Assembly (NCBI GenBank): GCA_023411215.1
Contig: JAEYOY010000077.1
Span: forward strand, 1 to 64,000
Reading direction: 5' to 3'
Source of the DNA: Bacillota bacterium
GTDB taxonomy: Bacteria; Bacillota; Clostridia; Lachnospirales; Lachnospiraceae
DNA length: 64,000 nt
In this document: positions 16,767 to 24,234 of the stretch, piece after piece
Layout: each line of letters begins with the position of its first letter
Numbering within the stretch: position 1 is the first letter of the stretch
The notes under the pieces: generated by a model
Told to the model about the DNA's origin: nothing
What the model saw: the letters and a program-made list of their open reading frames with translations, nothing else
Database searches by the model: none
Translations under genes and position numbers: made by a program

Positions 16767-19037
16767 TTAGTTTTTGATATCAAGTTTTTTCTCAAATTCA
16801 AGTATGCAATCGTTGATTAGGTTCTCGAGATTATTAATAAAATGATTGGTGTTATTTGATTTTAGATATTCTTCTATTGTTGGAGCAATTATGTTTTCGG
16901 CGGTGATAATACCTCGACGACGACGATAATCCACGCCAGAGTCGCCATCTCGCCACAATCGTTCCCAAGTAACTATCATTTCTTTTGTAAAAAAACGTTG
17001 ATTTACTAGTGTTGAGATTTTATCGGTTATAAACGATTTTAATTCCCCGATAACAAGCTCTACATCATCGGAATTTTCACCGGTTAAGTTAATTGAAATA
17101 GGTGTAGTGATAAATTCGTCAAGTTGTGTTATTAGGGCATTGTATAAGTTGTCAACCGGTTTTAGTATTCGTGCTCCGTAAAAACATGTTTCTTTATCCT
17201 TCAGGCGACGTGTAAGAGCTTCTGTAGTTTTAAAGTGTGGTGGATTGTTAAAATATATATCTTCTTGCAATTTGTTAAATTCACTATAAGCGATTGAATA
17301 TAGTATTGATAATTTTTTATAGTCATACTTAACGATCGGAAGCGAAGGAATAATTTTACATACCTTTTTCTTGCTTTTAGAAATCTCTACGTCCATCCTT
17401 ATTTGATTAAGCATTTGAGTTAATTCATTATATCCATCAGTGGGAATCTCGGTCTTACTGTATTCTAGTCCACTTAAGTAAAAAATAGCATTTTTTTGGA
17501 CTCTTCCTACAAGTGACTTTGAATAATCGCTTTCTTCGAGGTATTCACTTATTTTTTCCTTTTGAATGGTTAGCAAATAATCAATTTTTTGTTCATTTAT
17601 GTCTTCGTCAGGATCAAACTGCTCTTTGGTAAATTTATCAAAAAAAGTTAAGGCAAAATATATTTTCCTATGATCAACACGAGCAGAAATGTGTTTGATT
17701 ATAACACCTGTATCGTTTGACATATTAAGCCGGCTATCGTCGGCAATAATTATGGCATCTATATTTTCCAACTTGAGCTGAGTGCTTTTCTCAAATCCGC
17801 CCTTAGTTTCCGTAGTATGTGCAATTCCGACAGTGTCGTAACAACGAATTTTTATCGCCTTCACAACTTCTGATATCTTTGAATTGTAGGGCAGTTCGAT
17901 TCTCATATTATTAATTATTGGGAGCAATGAATTTCCAAAGCTTTCAATTTTTTTTGATGTGAATACTGAAATAAAATCCTTGAAAGATTCCGAGTTAAAT
18001 TCTATGATTTTGCATGATAGTATTTCAGAGTCATGCTCTATATCTCTGATACAAGGATTGTTTTCTATCGCGGCAATAATGTTTGCTCGTTCTTCAGATA
18101 GCTGATTTTTTAAATAATCAATTAGTTCGTTATAGTGTTCTTGGATTTCGTTAGTCTCTTCTGATTTAATATATTCTGAGAATTTTTCCTGATAAAAGCT
18201 TATATCAGATTCTGAAATCGAATTACTTCCTATCACTTTTTGTGCAATTTTCATGCACGATTGGGCAATATACTTCCATCTTTCAACGGTAGTACGATTT
18301 TTATCAAGGCTGTAGTTTTTAGAAGATGTTTTAATATGTTTCCCTAAACACAATCTAATATCAAAAAGCTGAGCAGGGTCTGTATAGAATGCGAATAAAA
18401 TATCATCTTCAGGAGAATCACTAATAACTGTTTCTTTCGCGGACACTGATATTGATTTATAAATACCACGTTCGATGCATTCTTCCAAACGATTACTAAT
18501 TGAAACCTCGCTCATAAAAGCTACGGCGAACTGATAATAATGCTTTTCTGATGTAAAACAGTATTCGGCGGAATACGTTGATGTTCTAGATGTATCTACG
18601 AATGGGAAGTTAATATTGGTATCTGAAAAAATGGACATTTTGCGTATTATTGATGATTTGCCTACCCCTGCTTTACCCAAAAAGCTGATATTTATGTCCG
18701 GTTCTTCAATGAATTTAGCATTCAGTTTTTTAGTTATTTCAGATTCGTAATCAAAATACTCTTGATCCGCATTGTAGTCGAAATAAAGAATTCTACAGGC
18801 TTTAATAAACAAATCCGCAGATTCCATGTATAATGGATCTTCGAATAATGTACGTTGTATTTCATCTAGTGTTTGATTGTTTTCAATAATTGTATTAAGT
18901 AATTTGCACACCATCTCTGCATTGGATGGTGTGATTTTTATTTTTCTTCGAATTCTCTTGCTTGTAACTGGATGGATATAATCAAATTCCATTTCACTCG
19001 GTGAATTTGCTACCGGTCTAGTTTTTACCAAATCCAT
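16767..19037 (-). CDS. Large P-loop GTPase-like protein of unknown function
   Basis: 756 residues. Walker A GKAGVGKSS lies at 121-129. A later switch-like element, YDTVGIAHTTETKG, has the Asp-x-x-Gly of G3, followed by DAIIIADDSRLN and YFALTFFDKF, as expected for a GTPase-like core with a very long insertion (roughly 190-390). The first 110 residues and last 200 are helical accessory regions. No membrane segment is visible. AGGAGG lies 8 bases before the ATG on the minus strand. It is monocistronic and faces the CBASS operon across a shared terminator. It resembles the large uncharacterised GTPases of defence islands, but no family name is justified. Confidence 0.65.
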   Translation of the reverse strand: MDLVKTRPVANSPSEMEFDYIHPVTSKRIRRKIKITPSNAEMVCKLLNTIIENNQTLDEIQRTLFEDPLYMESADLFIKACRILYFDYNADQEYFDYESEITKKLNAKFIEEPDINISFLGKAGVGKSSIIRKMSIFSDTNINFPFVDTSRTSTYSAEYCFTSEKHYYQFAVAFMSEVSISNRLEECIERGIYKSISVSAKETVISDSPEDDILFAFYTDPAQLFDIRLCLGKHIKTSSKNYSLDKNRTTVERWKYIAQSCMKIAQKVIGSNSISESDISFYQEKFSEYIKSEETNEIQEHYNELIDYLKNQLSEERANIIAAIENNPCIRDIEHDSEILSCKIIEFNSESFKDFISVFTSKKIESFGNSLLPIINNMRIELPYNSKISEVVKAIKIRCYDTVGIAHTTETKGGFEKSTQLKLENIDAIIIADDSRLNMSNDTGVIIKHISARVDHRKIYFALTFFDKFTKEQFDPDEDINEQKIDYLLTIQKEKISEYLEESDYSKSLVGRVQKNAIFYLSGLEYSKTEIPTDGYNELTQMLNQIRMDVEISKSKKKVCKIIPSLPIVKYDYKKLSILYSIAYSEFNKLQEDIYFNNPPHFKTTEALTRRLKDKETCFYGARILKPVDNLYNALITQLDEFITTPISINLTGENSDDVELVIGELKSFITDKISTLVNQRFFTKEMIVTWERLWRDGDSGVDYRRRRGIITAENIIAPTIEEYLKSNNTNHFINNLENLINDCILEFEKKLDIKN

Positions 19038-19168
19038 AGATTAACCTCCTAAGAAACTGTATAAGTGAATTATAAAACACAAATCCTGAAATGTCAAAGA
19101 AATTGGAGTGGAAACCGAAAATAACGCTGAAAGTTATAATTACAATCCGTATAAACAAAAAAACAGGA

Positions 19169-19197
19169 TTGACAAATTTTGCGAGATGGAATAATAT
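19169..19197 (+). promoter_or_regulatory. Consensus sigma-A promoter for the small membrane protein gene
   Basis: TTGACA (19169-19174), 17-base spacer, TAATAT (19192-19197). A 12-base direct repeat AAACAGGATTGA occurs at 19161-19172, overlapping the -35 box, and again at 19217-19228 just after the expected start. That suggests a two-site operator. The rest of the 312-base gap between 19038 and 19349 holds no other feature I can support. Confidence 0.7.
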
Positions 19198-19349
19198 AAA
19201 TCCATAAAGTGCGGTAAAACAGGATTGAAATGATAGAATATCCAAGTGGTTTGTCGAAAATAATCCTAAATAAAGCATTATTCAGGAAAAGTTTAGTTGT
19301 TAAAAAATTCAGTTTGGTTGCAAGTGAAAGCAACAGAGGAGGAACCGGG

Positions 19350-19802
19350 ATGGTCAAAAAAGAAGAGTATAGAAATATGGTTATTGCAAATGTGTCACTT
19401 TGGATGTTTGTGATTTTAGTTGCCAGAGTGTTCAATCCACAATTCGTTAATTTAAATGGATTGTTATCGGCAGTGTTCAATGGAGAAATTGTAGTGAGTT
19501 TCTATTTTTGTGGAATAATCTTTTTCGCATTGCTGTCATACATCTCATTCATTTGTGGTTTGTTTGTTGTTTTTGACGAGACAATAGGGAAAATCGTTCG
19601 ATCTGTAAAAGCACTATTTGGCTATCATGAATTTCGAGAAGAGTACTATGATAGTGAACGTTATACGAGTAGTGATGTACTTCTTATTGCTTCATATACA
19701 TTTATTGCTCTGCCGTTGATGTTGTTCCTTGTTTGGCCAGCACTAGCAACTGCCTTAATTCTTATATTCATTTTATACTGCATCCTTTCCGCAAGGAAAT
19801 GA
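19350..19802 (+). CDS. Small membrane protein with about four transmembrane segments
   Basis: 150 residues. The ATG at 19350 has GAGGAGG 8 bases upstream. The frame is open 40 codons further up, but that extension has no ribosome binding site and is polar. Hydrophobic segments are at about residues 11-29, 45-73, 105-125 and 125-145, with a charged cytosolic-looking loop containing EFREEYYDSERY between the second and third. I do not recognise the family. It stands between a GTPase-like gene and a degenerate methylase gene, so it could be a membrane effector or cargo; this is only contextual. Confidence 0.55.
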   Translation: MVKKEEYRNMVIANVSLWMFVILVARVFNPQFVNLNGLLSAVFNGEIVVSFYFCGIIFFALLSYISFICGLFVVFDETIGKIVRSVKALFGYHEFREEYYDSERYTSSDVLLIASYTFIALPLMLFLVWPALATALILIFILYCILSARK

Positions 19803-19839
19803 TGAGTAGATACTTAGCTAATACCAAGACTATATAAAA

Positions 19840-19923
19840 AGTATGTACATACTCTATTTAATTATTGACGGCCACGTTTGGAGATGTTAATATATAACAT
19901 ATACTAAAGTATGTACATACTTT
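19840..19923 (+). promoter_or_regulatory. Promoter bracketed by two identical palindromic operators
   Basis: TTGACG (19865-19870), 17-base spacer, TAATAT (19888-19893) form a strong sigma-A promoter. The 14-base palindrome AGTATGTACATACT occurs at 19840-19853 upstream and at 19908-19921 downstream of the start site; the downstream copy extends to the 18-base perfect palindrome 19906-19923. The centres are 68 bases apart. The arrangement suggests a dimeric repressor binding both sites, possibly by looping, to control the next gene. Confidence 0.75.
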
Positions 19924-19940
19924 TATAGGAGGTTAGGAGA

Positions 19941-21821
19941 ATGAATTATCAAATCAATAAATATAGAATGACAGTCGCTAATTGTTTCGAAGAATTACAA
20001 GCTTCTTTTACAACGGAACAATCTCTTGAGGTTATTATCGTTTTTCTTGCAGTTGAGTGGATTAAGAGTAGTAAAAAATTCTTAAAAAACGGAGCTGTTG
20101 ATTTTGAGGAATTAAATCTAAAGGACATAACAGAATATAGTTTTGTCGAAACCTTGAAAAAAGAAATATCTGAGTTTGAGAAGAATAATCCAGTATTTGA
20201 AAGAATACTTACAAGCCTAATTGAAAATGTAATTAACTATCCTGATATTAATATAAATAGAAAATTCTATAGTGTTTATGCAATCCTAAATCATGCAAGG
20301 TTTTCTCCAGCAGAGATTAAAGAAATTATATTGATGATACTGTCAACAGAGTATGAATTCAATAGATTTAACGATACACCAGATTCTGTAACAAAACTCA
20401 TTGGAGAAATCATTGAACTTAAAAATGTTGATAATATGGCTGTGTTTTGTTGTGGATATTCAAAGATTGCATTAAAACTTATTGAAGATTATAAAACAAA
20501 AGAACCGCATCATTTTATTAAATATTACGGTGAAGAGATTGTTCTTTCGACATCACTTATTTCTAAACTTCTAATGATTATATTTGAGGTAGAGGATGCA
20601 GTTATTGAAAACAAAGATGTTCTGTCATTTGATGCAAGCCGTGCAGAAGTCGATAAACATGATTTAGTGATAACGGATATTCCTTTAGTCGCAAATCCTA
20701 GAGAATTGAATATCAATAGCGATCCAAGGCTTAAGTATGGATATCCTACAAAGAACAGCTCAGAGTGGTACTTCGGACAGAATGTAATTTATCACCTTAA
20801 TGATAAAGGGATTGGAATTCTAATAGGAACAAAAGGATCACTTGTCAGAAGCAATGAGGCTGAATTAAGAGAAAGAATACTTGAAGAAGATCTTGTAGAA
20901 TGTGTCATTACGCTACCGAACAATTTATATGAAAAGTCTTCACTTGGTACAGAAATGATCATATTGAACCGCGATAAACCTGAGAATCGTAGAGGAAAAA
21001 TTCTGTTTATAAATGCTAATCAACTTGGGGTGCGATTAACTAGGTTGCAGCATTCGATAACGGACGATGGTATTAATGAGATTGCACGTTGCTATAAAGA
21101 AGGCATTGAAAAAAACCATTTCAGTAGATTTGTTGATATTGATAAGATCCGCCAGTTTAACTATAAAATGAATCCGGCTGAGTATCTTGACTTTGACAGC
21201 TTAAAAGAAACGCTGTGTGAAACAATTCTACTAAAAGAAATTGCTCAAGTAATTAGAGGTATGAACATTAAAAAAGAGACTATAACAGATAATTGTGATA
21301 AATCATTGTATTGCTGCTTAAATATTAAAGATATTGATGAAGGCAGAATAAATTATGGACAAGCATCACGATTTAAGTACATTGAAAATGGTTGGAAAGA
21401 AAGATATGAAATAAAGCCCAATGACATTATTGTTACTGCTAAGGGTTGGTCATTCAAGTTTGCAATTGTTGAAGATGTTTATTTGCACTCATTAATCAGT
21501 TCAAACCTTACTATTATCAGAGTGAATCCGGAAAAGTATAATCCATATGTACTTTTGGAGTTCTTTCAAAGTGAATTAGGTTCAAGAATGGTTGATAGCC
21601 TACAAACGGGCACTACAGTTAAAGTACTTAATAATTCACAGCTTGAGAGATTTGAGATTCCAGTATTTGATATTGAAAACATGAATATCATTGGCGACAA
21701 AATAAAGAATGCAAAAAGAGAGTACGAAAACAGTATTGAGGCTGCTAAAAGAAAGTTTGAAGAAAGCAAGAATGAGTATACCCAGCATTTGAGTGAATTC
21801 ATTGCAAAGAGCAATTCGTAA
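19941..21821 (+). CDS. Degenerate type I methylase (HsdM-like) fused to an HsdS-like specificity domain
   Basis: 626 residues. The N-terminal 400 residues follow the layout of HsdM N6-adenine methylases, including GIGILIGTKGSLVRSNEAELRERIL and the VECVITLPNNLYEKSSLGTEMIILN block. The two catalytic motifs are eroded: motif I reads FCCGYSK instead of a Gly-rich SAM loop, and the NPPY position reads TDIPL. Residues 410-610 resemble one HsdS target-recognition half (IKPNDIIVTAKGW, LQTGTTVKVLNN, FEIPVFD) ending in a coiled coil. No HsdR is nearby. It probably binds DNA without methylating it. AGGAGG precedes the ATG. Confidence 0.65.
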   Translation: MNYQINKYRMTVANCFEELQASFTTEQSLEVIIVFLAVEWIKSSKKFLKNGAVDFEELNLKDITEYSFVETLKKEISEFEKNNPVFERILTSLIENVINYPDININRKFYSVYAILNHARFSPAEIKEIILMILSTEYEFNRFNDTPDSVTKLIGEIIELKNVDNMAVFCCGYSKIALKLIEDYKTKEPHHFIKYYGEEIVLSTSLISKLLMIIFEVEDAVIENKDVLSFDASRAEVDKHDLVITDIPLVANPRELNINSDPRLKYGYPTKNSSEWYFGQNVIYHLNDKGIGILIGTKGSLVRSNEAELRERILEEDLVECVITLPNNLYEKSSLGTEMIILNRDKPENRRGKILFINANQLGVRLTRLQHSITDDGINEIARCYKEGIEKNHFSRFVDIDKIRQFNYKMNPAEYLDFDSLKETLCETILLKEIAQVIRGMNIKKETITDNCDKSLYCCLNIKDIDEGRINYGQASRFKYIENGWKERYEIKPNDIIVTAKGWSFKFAIVEDVYLHSLISSNLTIIRVNPEKYNPYVLLEFFQSELGSRMVDSLQTGTTVKVLNNSQLERFEIPVFDIENMNIIGDKIKNAKREYENSIEAAKRKFEESKNEYTQHLSEFIAKSNS

Positions 21822-21917
21822 AGCTTAACTATAATAAACCACGTCGGGATGAGCAGAATTTGTTCCCAAATAATACTAGCTATTAACAAAATGAAATATA
21901 TGGAAAGGAGTGGGTCT

Positions 21918-22508
21918 ATGAGAAAAGTAAGCAATGTCATGAAACAATGTTCTCTTATGTTCAAAGGTTTAAATATCGAGAGGGATGCTGTTCTGCATAA
22001 AACTAAGTTAATTCTGAAAATATATAGGCCGGTTGTTTGGTCAGCATCCAATCGGGCATTTGAAGTTTGCGTAAATGCTGAAAATTATTGTAGTAAAACG
22101 ATGAAGGAGGCACTTGATTACTTAGCTAACTACGCACCTGAAGCTGAACAAGAACGGTTTTCAGAGAGAGTGAGGTCACTTTTTGAAACCCATTGGCTGA
22201 TAGAAATCATAGATCATGCAATGAAAAAGATTAACGAATATCCAGATAACGGTAACTTATATCATGATATCTTGAGTAAACAGTATTTTACGATTGATAA
22301 ATACTCTGAAACTGAGATGCTTGAGTTTTTGAATCTTGAGAGGAGTACATACTACGATAAAAAGAAAGAGGCCATTGAGATTTTTGCTATTTGTCTCTGG
22401 GGTTATACTATCCCATCTATGAAAGGGATTTTTGGTGAAATGAATGGAGACATTGAAATACCAAGCTTTTTTCAAAATGCAAACTCCCCGACTTATTCCC
22501 GACAATAA
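21918..22508 (+). CDS. ArpU/sigma-like phage-type transcriptional regulator
   Basis: 196 residues from ATG 21918 with AAAGGAG 7 bases upstream; an in-frame ATG at 21849 lacks one. The C-terminal part (SKQYFTIDKYSETEM, then LERSTYYDKKKEAIEIFAIC) has the helix-turn-helix style of ArpU-like late regulators of phages and integrative elements. The N-terminal half is helical and unrecognised. It follows the HsdM-like gene and precedes two terminators and the recombinase module. The last bases of the gene carry the start of an 11-base periodic CCGAC array, which may be its own binding site. Confidence 0.5.
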   Translation: MRKVSNVMKQCSLMFKGLNIERDAVLHKTKLILKIYRPVVWSASNRAFEVCVNAENYCSKTMKEALDYLANYAPEAEQERFSERVRSLFETHWLIEIIDHAMKKINEYPDNGNLYHDILSKQYFTIDKYSETEMLEFLNLERSTYYDKKKEAIEIFAICLWGYTIPSMKGIFGEMNGDIEIPSFFQNANSPTYSRQ

Positions 22509-22547
22509 TCCGATATTATTCCGACAGATTCCCTACTGCTTTCCGAC
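22488..22547 (+). repeat. 11-bp phased CCGAC repeat array
   Basis: CCGAC-type cores start at 22488, 22499, 22510 (CCGAT), 22521, 22532 (degenerate CCTAC) and 22543: six units at an exact 11-base period, with consensus TTCCGACA. The array spans the stop codon of the ArpU-like gene. One helical turn per unit puts all copies on one DNA face, as in iterons and multimer binding sites. Confidence 0.7.
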
Positions 22548-22618
22548 AACTGACATGTTACACTGACTATACTGGCGAATTATGGCATATCTTAATTGCA
22601 TATAATAAAGAGAAGTTA

Positions 22619-22648
22619 CCCCAAGACCAAATGGTTCTGGGGTTTTTT
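22619..22648 (+). terminator. Intrinsic terminator-like hairpin
   Basis: CCCC-led stem (22619-22628) pairs imperfectly with GG..GGGG (22633-22642) and is followed by six T. It sits downstream of the ArpU-like gene. Confidence 0.6.
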
Positions 22649-22679
22649 AATGCCGCTTTCGCTTAAAGTTGGCAGTATG

Positions 22680-22717
22680 AGCCGAGTCTAACAGAAATGT
22701 TATTCTCGGCTTTTTTT
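22680..22717 (+). terminator. Second intrinsic terminator
   Basis: AGCCGAG (22680-22686) pairs with CTCGGCT (22705-22711), extended inwards by TAACA/TGTTA with two mismatches, and runs into seven T. It lies 22 bases before the leader ORF start and probably isolates the recombinase module from upstream transcription. Confidence 0.65.
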
Positions 22718-22739
22718 CTGCCCATTTTTAGGAGGTCAG

Positions 22740-22805
22740 ATGAAAAAGTCAGTAAGTTGTTTAAAGTTAGGATGCCGTTCACCTCCTTTTTCTGATGTTG
22801 CTTAA
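22740..22805 (+). CDS. 21-residue leader peptide
   Basis: A short ORF with a near-perfect ribosome binding site (AGGAGG, 5 bases before the ATG). The peptide starts MKKSVSCLKLGC and ends in RSPPFSDVA. Its last third is encoded by the left arm of a hairpin whose right arm covers the ribosome binding site of the next gene, so its translation could control that gene. It is too short for ordinary ORF lists. Confidence 0.6.
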   Translation: MKKSVSCLKLGCRSPPFSDVA

Positions 22806-22831
22806 AGACACTTAAGAAATCAGAAAAGGAG
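22783..22831 (+). promoter_or_regulatory. Hairpin masking the ribosome binding site of the sigma-like gene
   Basis: Left arm CTCCTTTTTCTGAT (22783-22796) pairs with right arm ATCAGAAAAGGAG (22819-22831) with one bulged T. Between them CTTAA (22801-22805) pairs with TTAAG (22811-22815). The right arm contains the AAAGGAG that serves the ATG at 22841. This is the layout of a translational attenuator: a ribosome on the leader opens the stem and frees the site. Confidence 0.65.
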
Positions 22832-22840
22832 AAATGAAAA

Positions 22841-23296
22841 ATGGCACATGAAAGAAGAATACCAAATTATCGAAAGATGTACCCAACAGCAAGTGAAGAG
22901 GTGATTGCAGTTTTAAGGCAAAGTGAGAGAAGACTTCAATATCTTGAATATGACCTTAAAGTAGAGCGATTTGTTTTGGATGAAACCAAGCAAGTCGCTT
23001 TTTTTATTCCAAGCAGAGAGGATTCATTGGAACGGTTGATAAATGCGGATGTTCAGTTTGTAGATGAAGAGACAGATGTAGAAGAAATAGCGATCAAGAA
23101 TGTGATGATTGCAAAGCTTAACGAAAGCTTGGGGTTACTCAGTGAGGATGAATTAGAAATGATTCATGCACTGTTCTACCAAGGCTTAACGGAACGAGAA
23201 TACGCTAAGAACGTTGGAATTCCTCAGAAAACCATAAACGATAGAAAAGCGAGAATACTCCGTAAGCTAAAAAAACTTTTGGAAAATCAAAAATAA
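22841..23296 (+). CDS. Sigma-70 region 4-like regulator of the recombinase module
   Basis: 151 residues. The C-terminal third is a sigma region 4-type helix-turn-helix: LSEDELEMIHALFYQGLTEREYAKNVG followed by IPQKTINDRKARILRKLKK. The N-terminal part is charged and helical and lacks region 2, so it is unlikely to act as a full sigma factor. Genes of this kind commonly precede serine recombinases in clostridial mobile elements. AAAGGAG lies 9 bases before the ATG but inside a hairpin, so expression may be under leader control. A strong terminator follows 9 bases after the stop. Confidence 0.75.
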   Translation: MAHERRIPNYRKMYPTASEEVIAVLRQSERRLQYLEYDLKVERFVLDETKQVAFFIPSREDSLERLINADVQFVDEETDVEEIAIKNVMIAKLNESLGLLSEDELEMIHALFYQGLTEREYAKNVGIPQKTINDRKARILRKLKKLLENQK

Positions 23297-23305
23297 ATCC
23301 GCTCA

Positions 23306-23345
23306 ACCCCCTCGCTTGTCGTGGAAGTAAGTGAGGGGGTCTTTT
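23306..23345 (+). terminator. Intrinsic terminator after the sigma-like gene
   Basis: ACCCCCTCGCTT (23306-23317) pairs with AAGTGAGGGGGT (23329-23340) over 12 bp with one G-U pair, followed by CTTTT. Confidence 0.85.
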
Positions 23346-23394
23346 CATCTTCTCATTTGAACCTTGAAAAATGAATATCCGGTTTCATAAATAC

Positions 23395-23857
23395 GTTAGC
23401 TGATGAGCCTGAAAAGGGTAAGCGACACGGGTAGATGCGCAATGACCACCTGTAAGATCAGAATAGATCCATGCAAATGGATTTTTTCTCTTGGGAGATT
23501 TTCTGATTTTATAAATGCGGCCAACAATAAGGTGCGAGCGGGTCCATCTGATCCATAAGCAGAGCGTTGGAACTACGGTTCCAAACAGTTCGACTGTTTT
23601 GCCATAACCTCATCAGCCTACAATGATACTTCTGTCCAGCCATAGACATCGCAATGGGGACAGCCTGCGGAGATCCCGGAGGAGGTGAGAATCCTATGAT
23701 GAGGTAAACTGACCTCAGTTTATGAAACCGCCCTTAAGTCTTGAAAAAGGCTATGCACTGGGGAAGTTGTGTCAAATACAGTGTGTGAATGAATAAAAAC
23801 TGACTTAATGTCAGAAGCCATGGGGATTGCAAGAGTCTCTAGACTTGCTTTCTTCTG
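23395..23857 (+). ncRNA. Candidate large structured RNA in the recombinase module
   Basis: About 460 bases with no supported gene and many nested complementary segments. GCTGATGAG (23399-23407) pairs with CTCATCAGC (23609-23617) and encloses ATCAGAA/TTCTGAT (23457/23501), ATCCAT/ATGGAT (23467/23477), TGGAAC/GTTCCA (23568/23578) and AAACAGT/ACTGTTT (23583/23593). Downstream are TAAACTGA/TCAGTTTA (23705-23722), CTGAC/GTCAG (23800-23814) and GCAAG/CTTGC (23829-23848). It is set off by a terminator on the left and lies directly before the SHOCT/recombinase genes. I cannot place it in a known RNA class. A group II intron was considered because of a GTGCG at 23532, but no domain V was found. Confidence 0.45.
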
Positions 23858-23941
23858 GTGTTCGCGGATGCGGGTGTCAGGAGAAAGGCAATCCCTATTT
23901 TTGTGATATTAAGCAAAATGAAAGATTGGAGGCGAAAAGAA

Positions 23942-24154
23942 ATGGATTTTGATTTAACTAAAATCGGGGAAGAAGAAGCGAAACTTCATGGAATGACCAG
24001 AGAGCAATCCAAGGGTGAAGTTCAATATAAAATGGCACTAAAGATGTTAGACATTCTGATGAGAAGGGGCATCGTGAGCGAGGAAGAGTACGAAAAAATC
24101 GATAATTTGAACCGCCAATCCTTCTCCCCGCAGCTTGCTAAGGTATATGCGTAA
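23942..24154 (+). CDS. SHOCT-like small protein preceding the recombinases
   Basis: 70 residues from ATG 23942, with GGAGG 8 bases upstream; the frame is open further up but has no ribosome binding site and crosses the structured RNA. The middle part, YKMALKMLDILMRRGIVSEEEYEKI, is the short two-helix SHOCT pattern often seen in oligomerisation tails. Small proteins like this regularly precede large serine recombinases in Firmicute elements. Role unknown. Confidence 0.65.
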   Translation: MDFDLTKIGEEEAKLHGMTREQSKGEVQYKMALKMLDILMRRGIVSEEEYEKIDNLNRQSFSPQLAKVYA

Positions 24155-24234
24155 AAACACTTGCTATGTTCCAGCCTTTGGAGTATTGTGTGTTGCTAAG
24201 AAGGGGCACATGCCCAGAAAGGAGGAAACCGCAT

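Noticed and set aside
19230..19349. N-terminal extension of the small membrane protein from ATG 19230
   Set aside because: No ribosome binding site; ATG 19350 has GAGGAGG at proper distance and starts just before the first hydrophobic segment.
19941..21821. Active type I restriction-modification system
   Set aside because: Methylase catalytic motifs are lost and no HsdR gene is present.
21566..22051. 161-residue minus-strand ORF across the end of the HsdM-like gene
   Set aside because: Antisense to two plus-strand genes with good ribosome binding sites; composition typical of a shadow frame.
22488..22547. CRISPR-like or transposon end repeats
   Set aside because: 11-base period with no spacers and no inverted arrangement or target duplication.
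23521..23857. Group II intron, because of a GTGCG-like 5' motif at 23532
   Set aside because: No domain V hairpin, no intron-encoded protein and no clear 3' boundary were found.
23858..23941. Coding extension of the SHOCT-like gene
   Set aside because: No ribosome binding site and overlap with the structured stretch; ATG 23942 has GGAGG.
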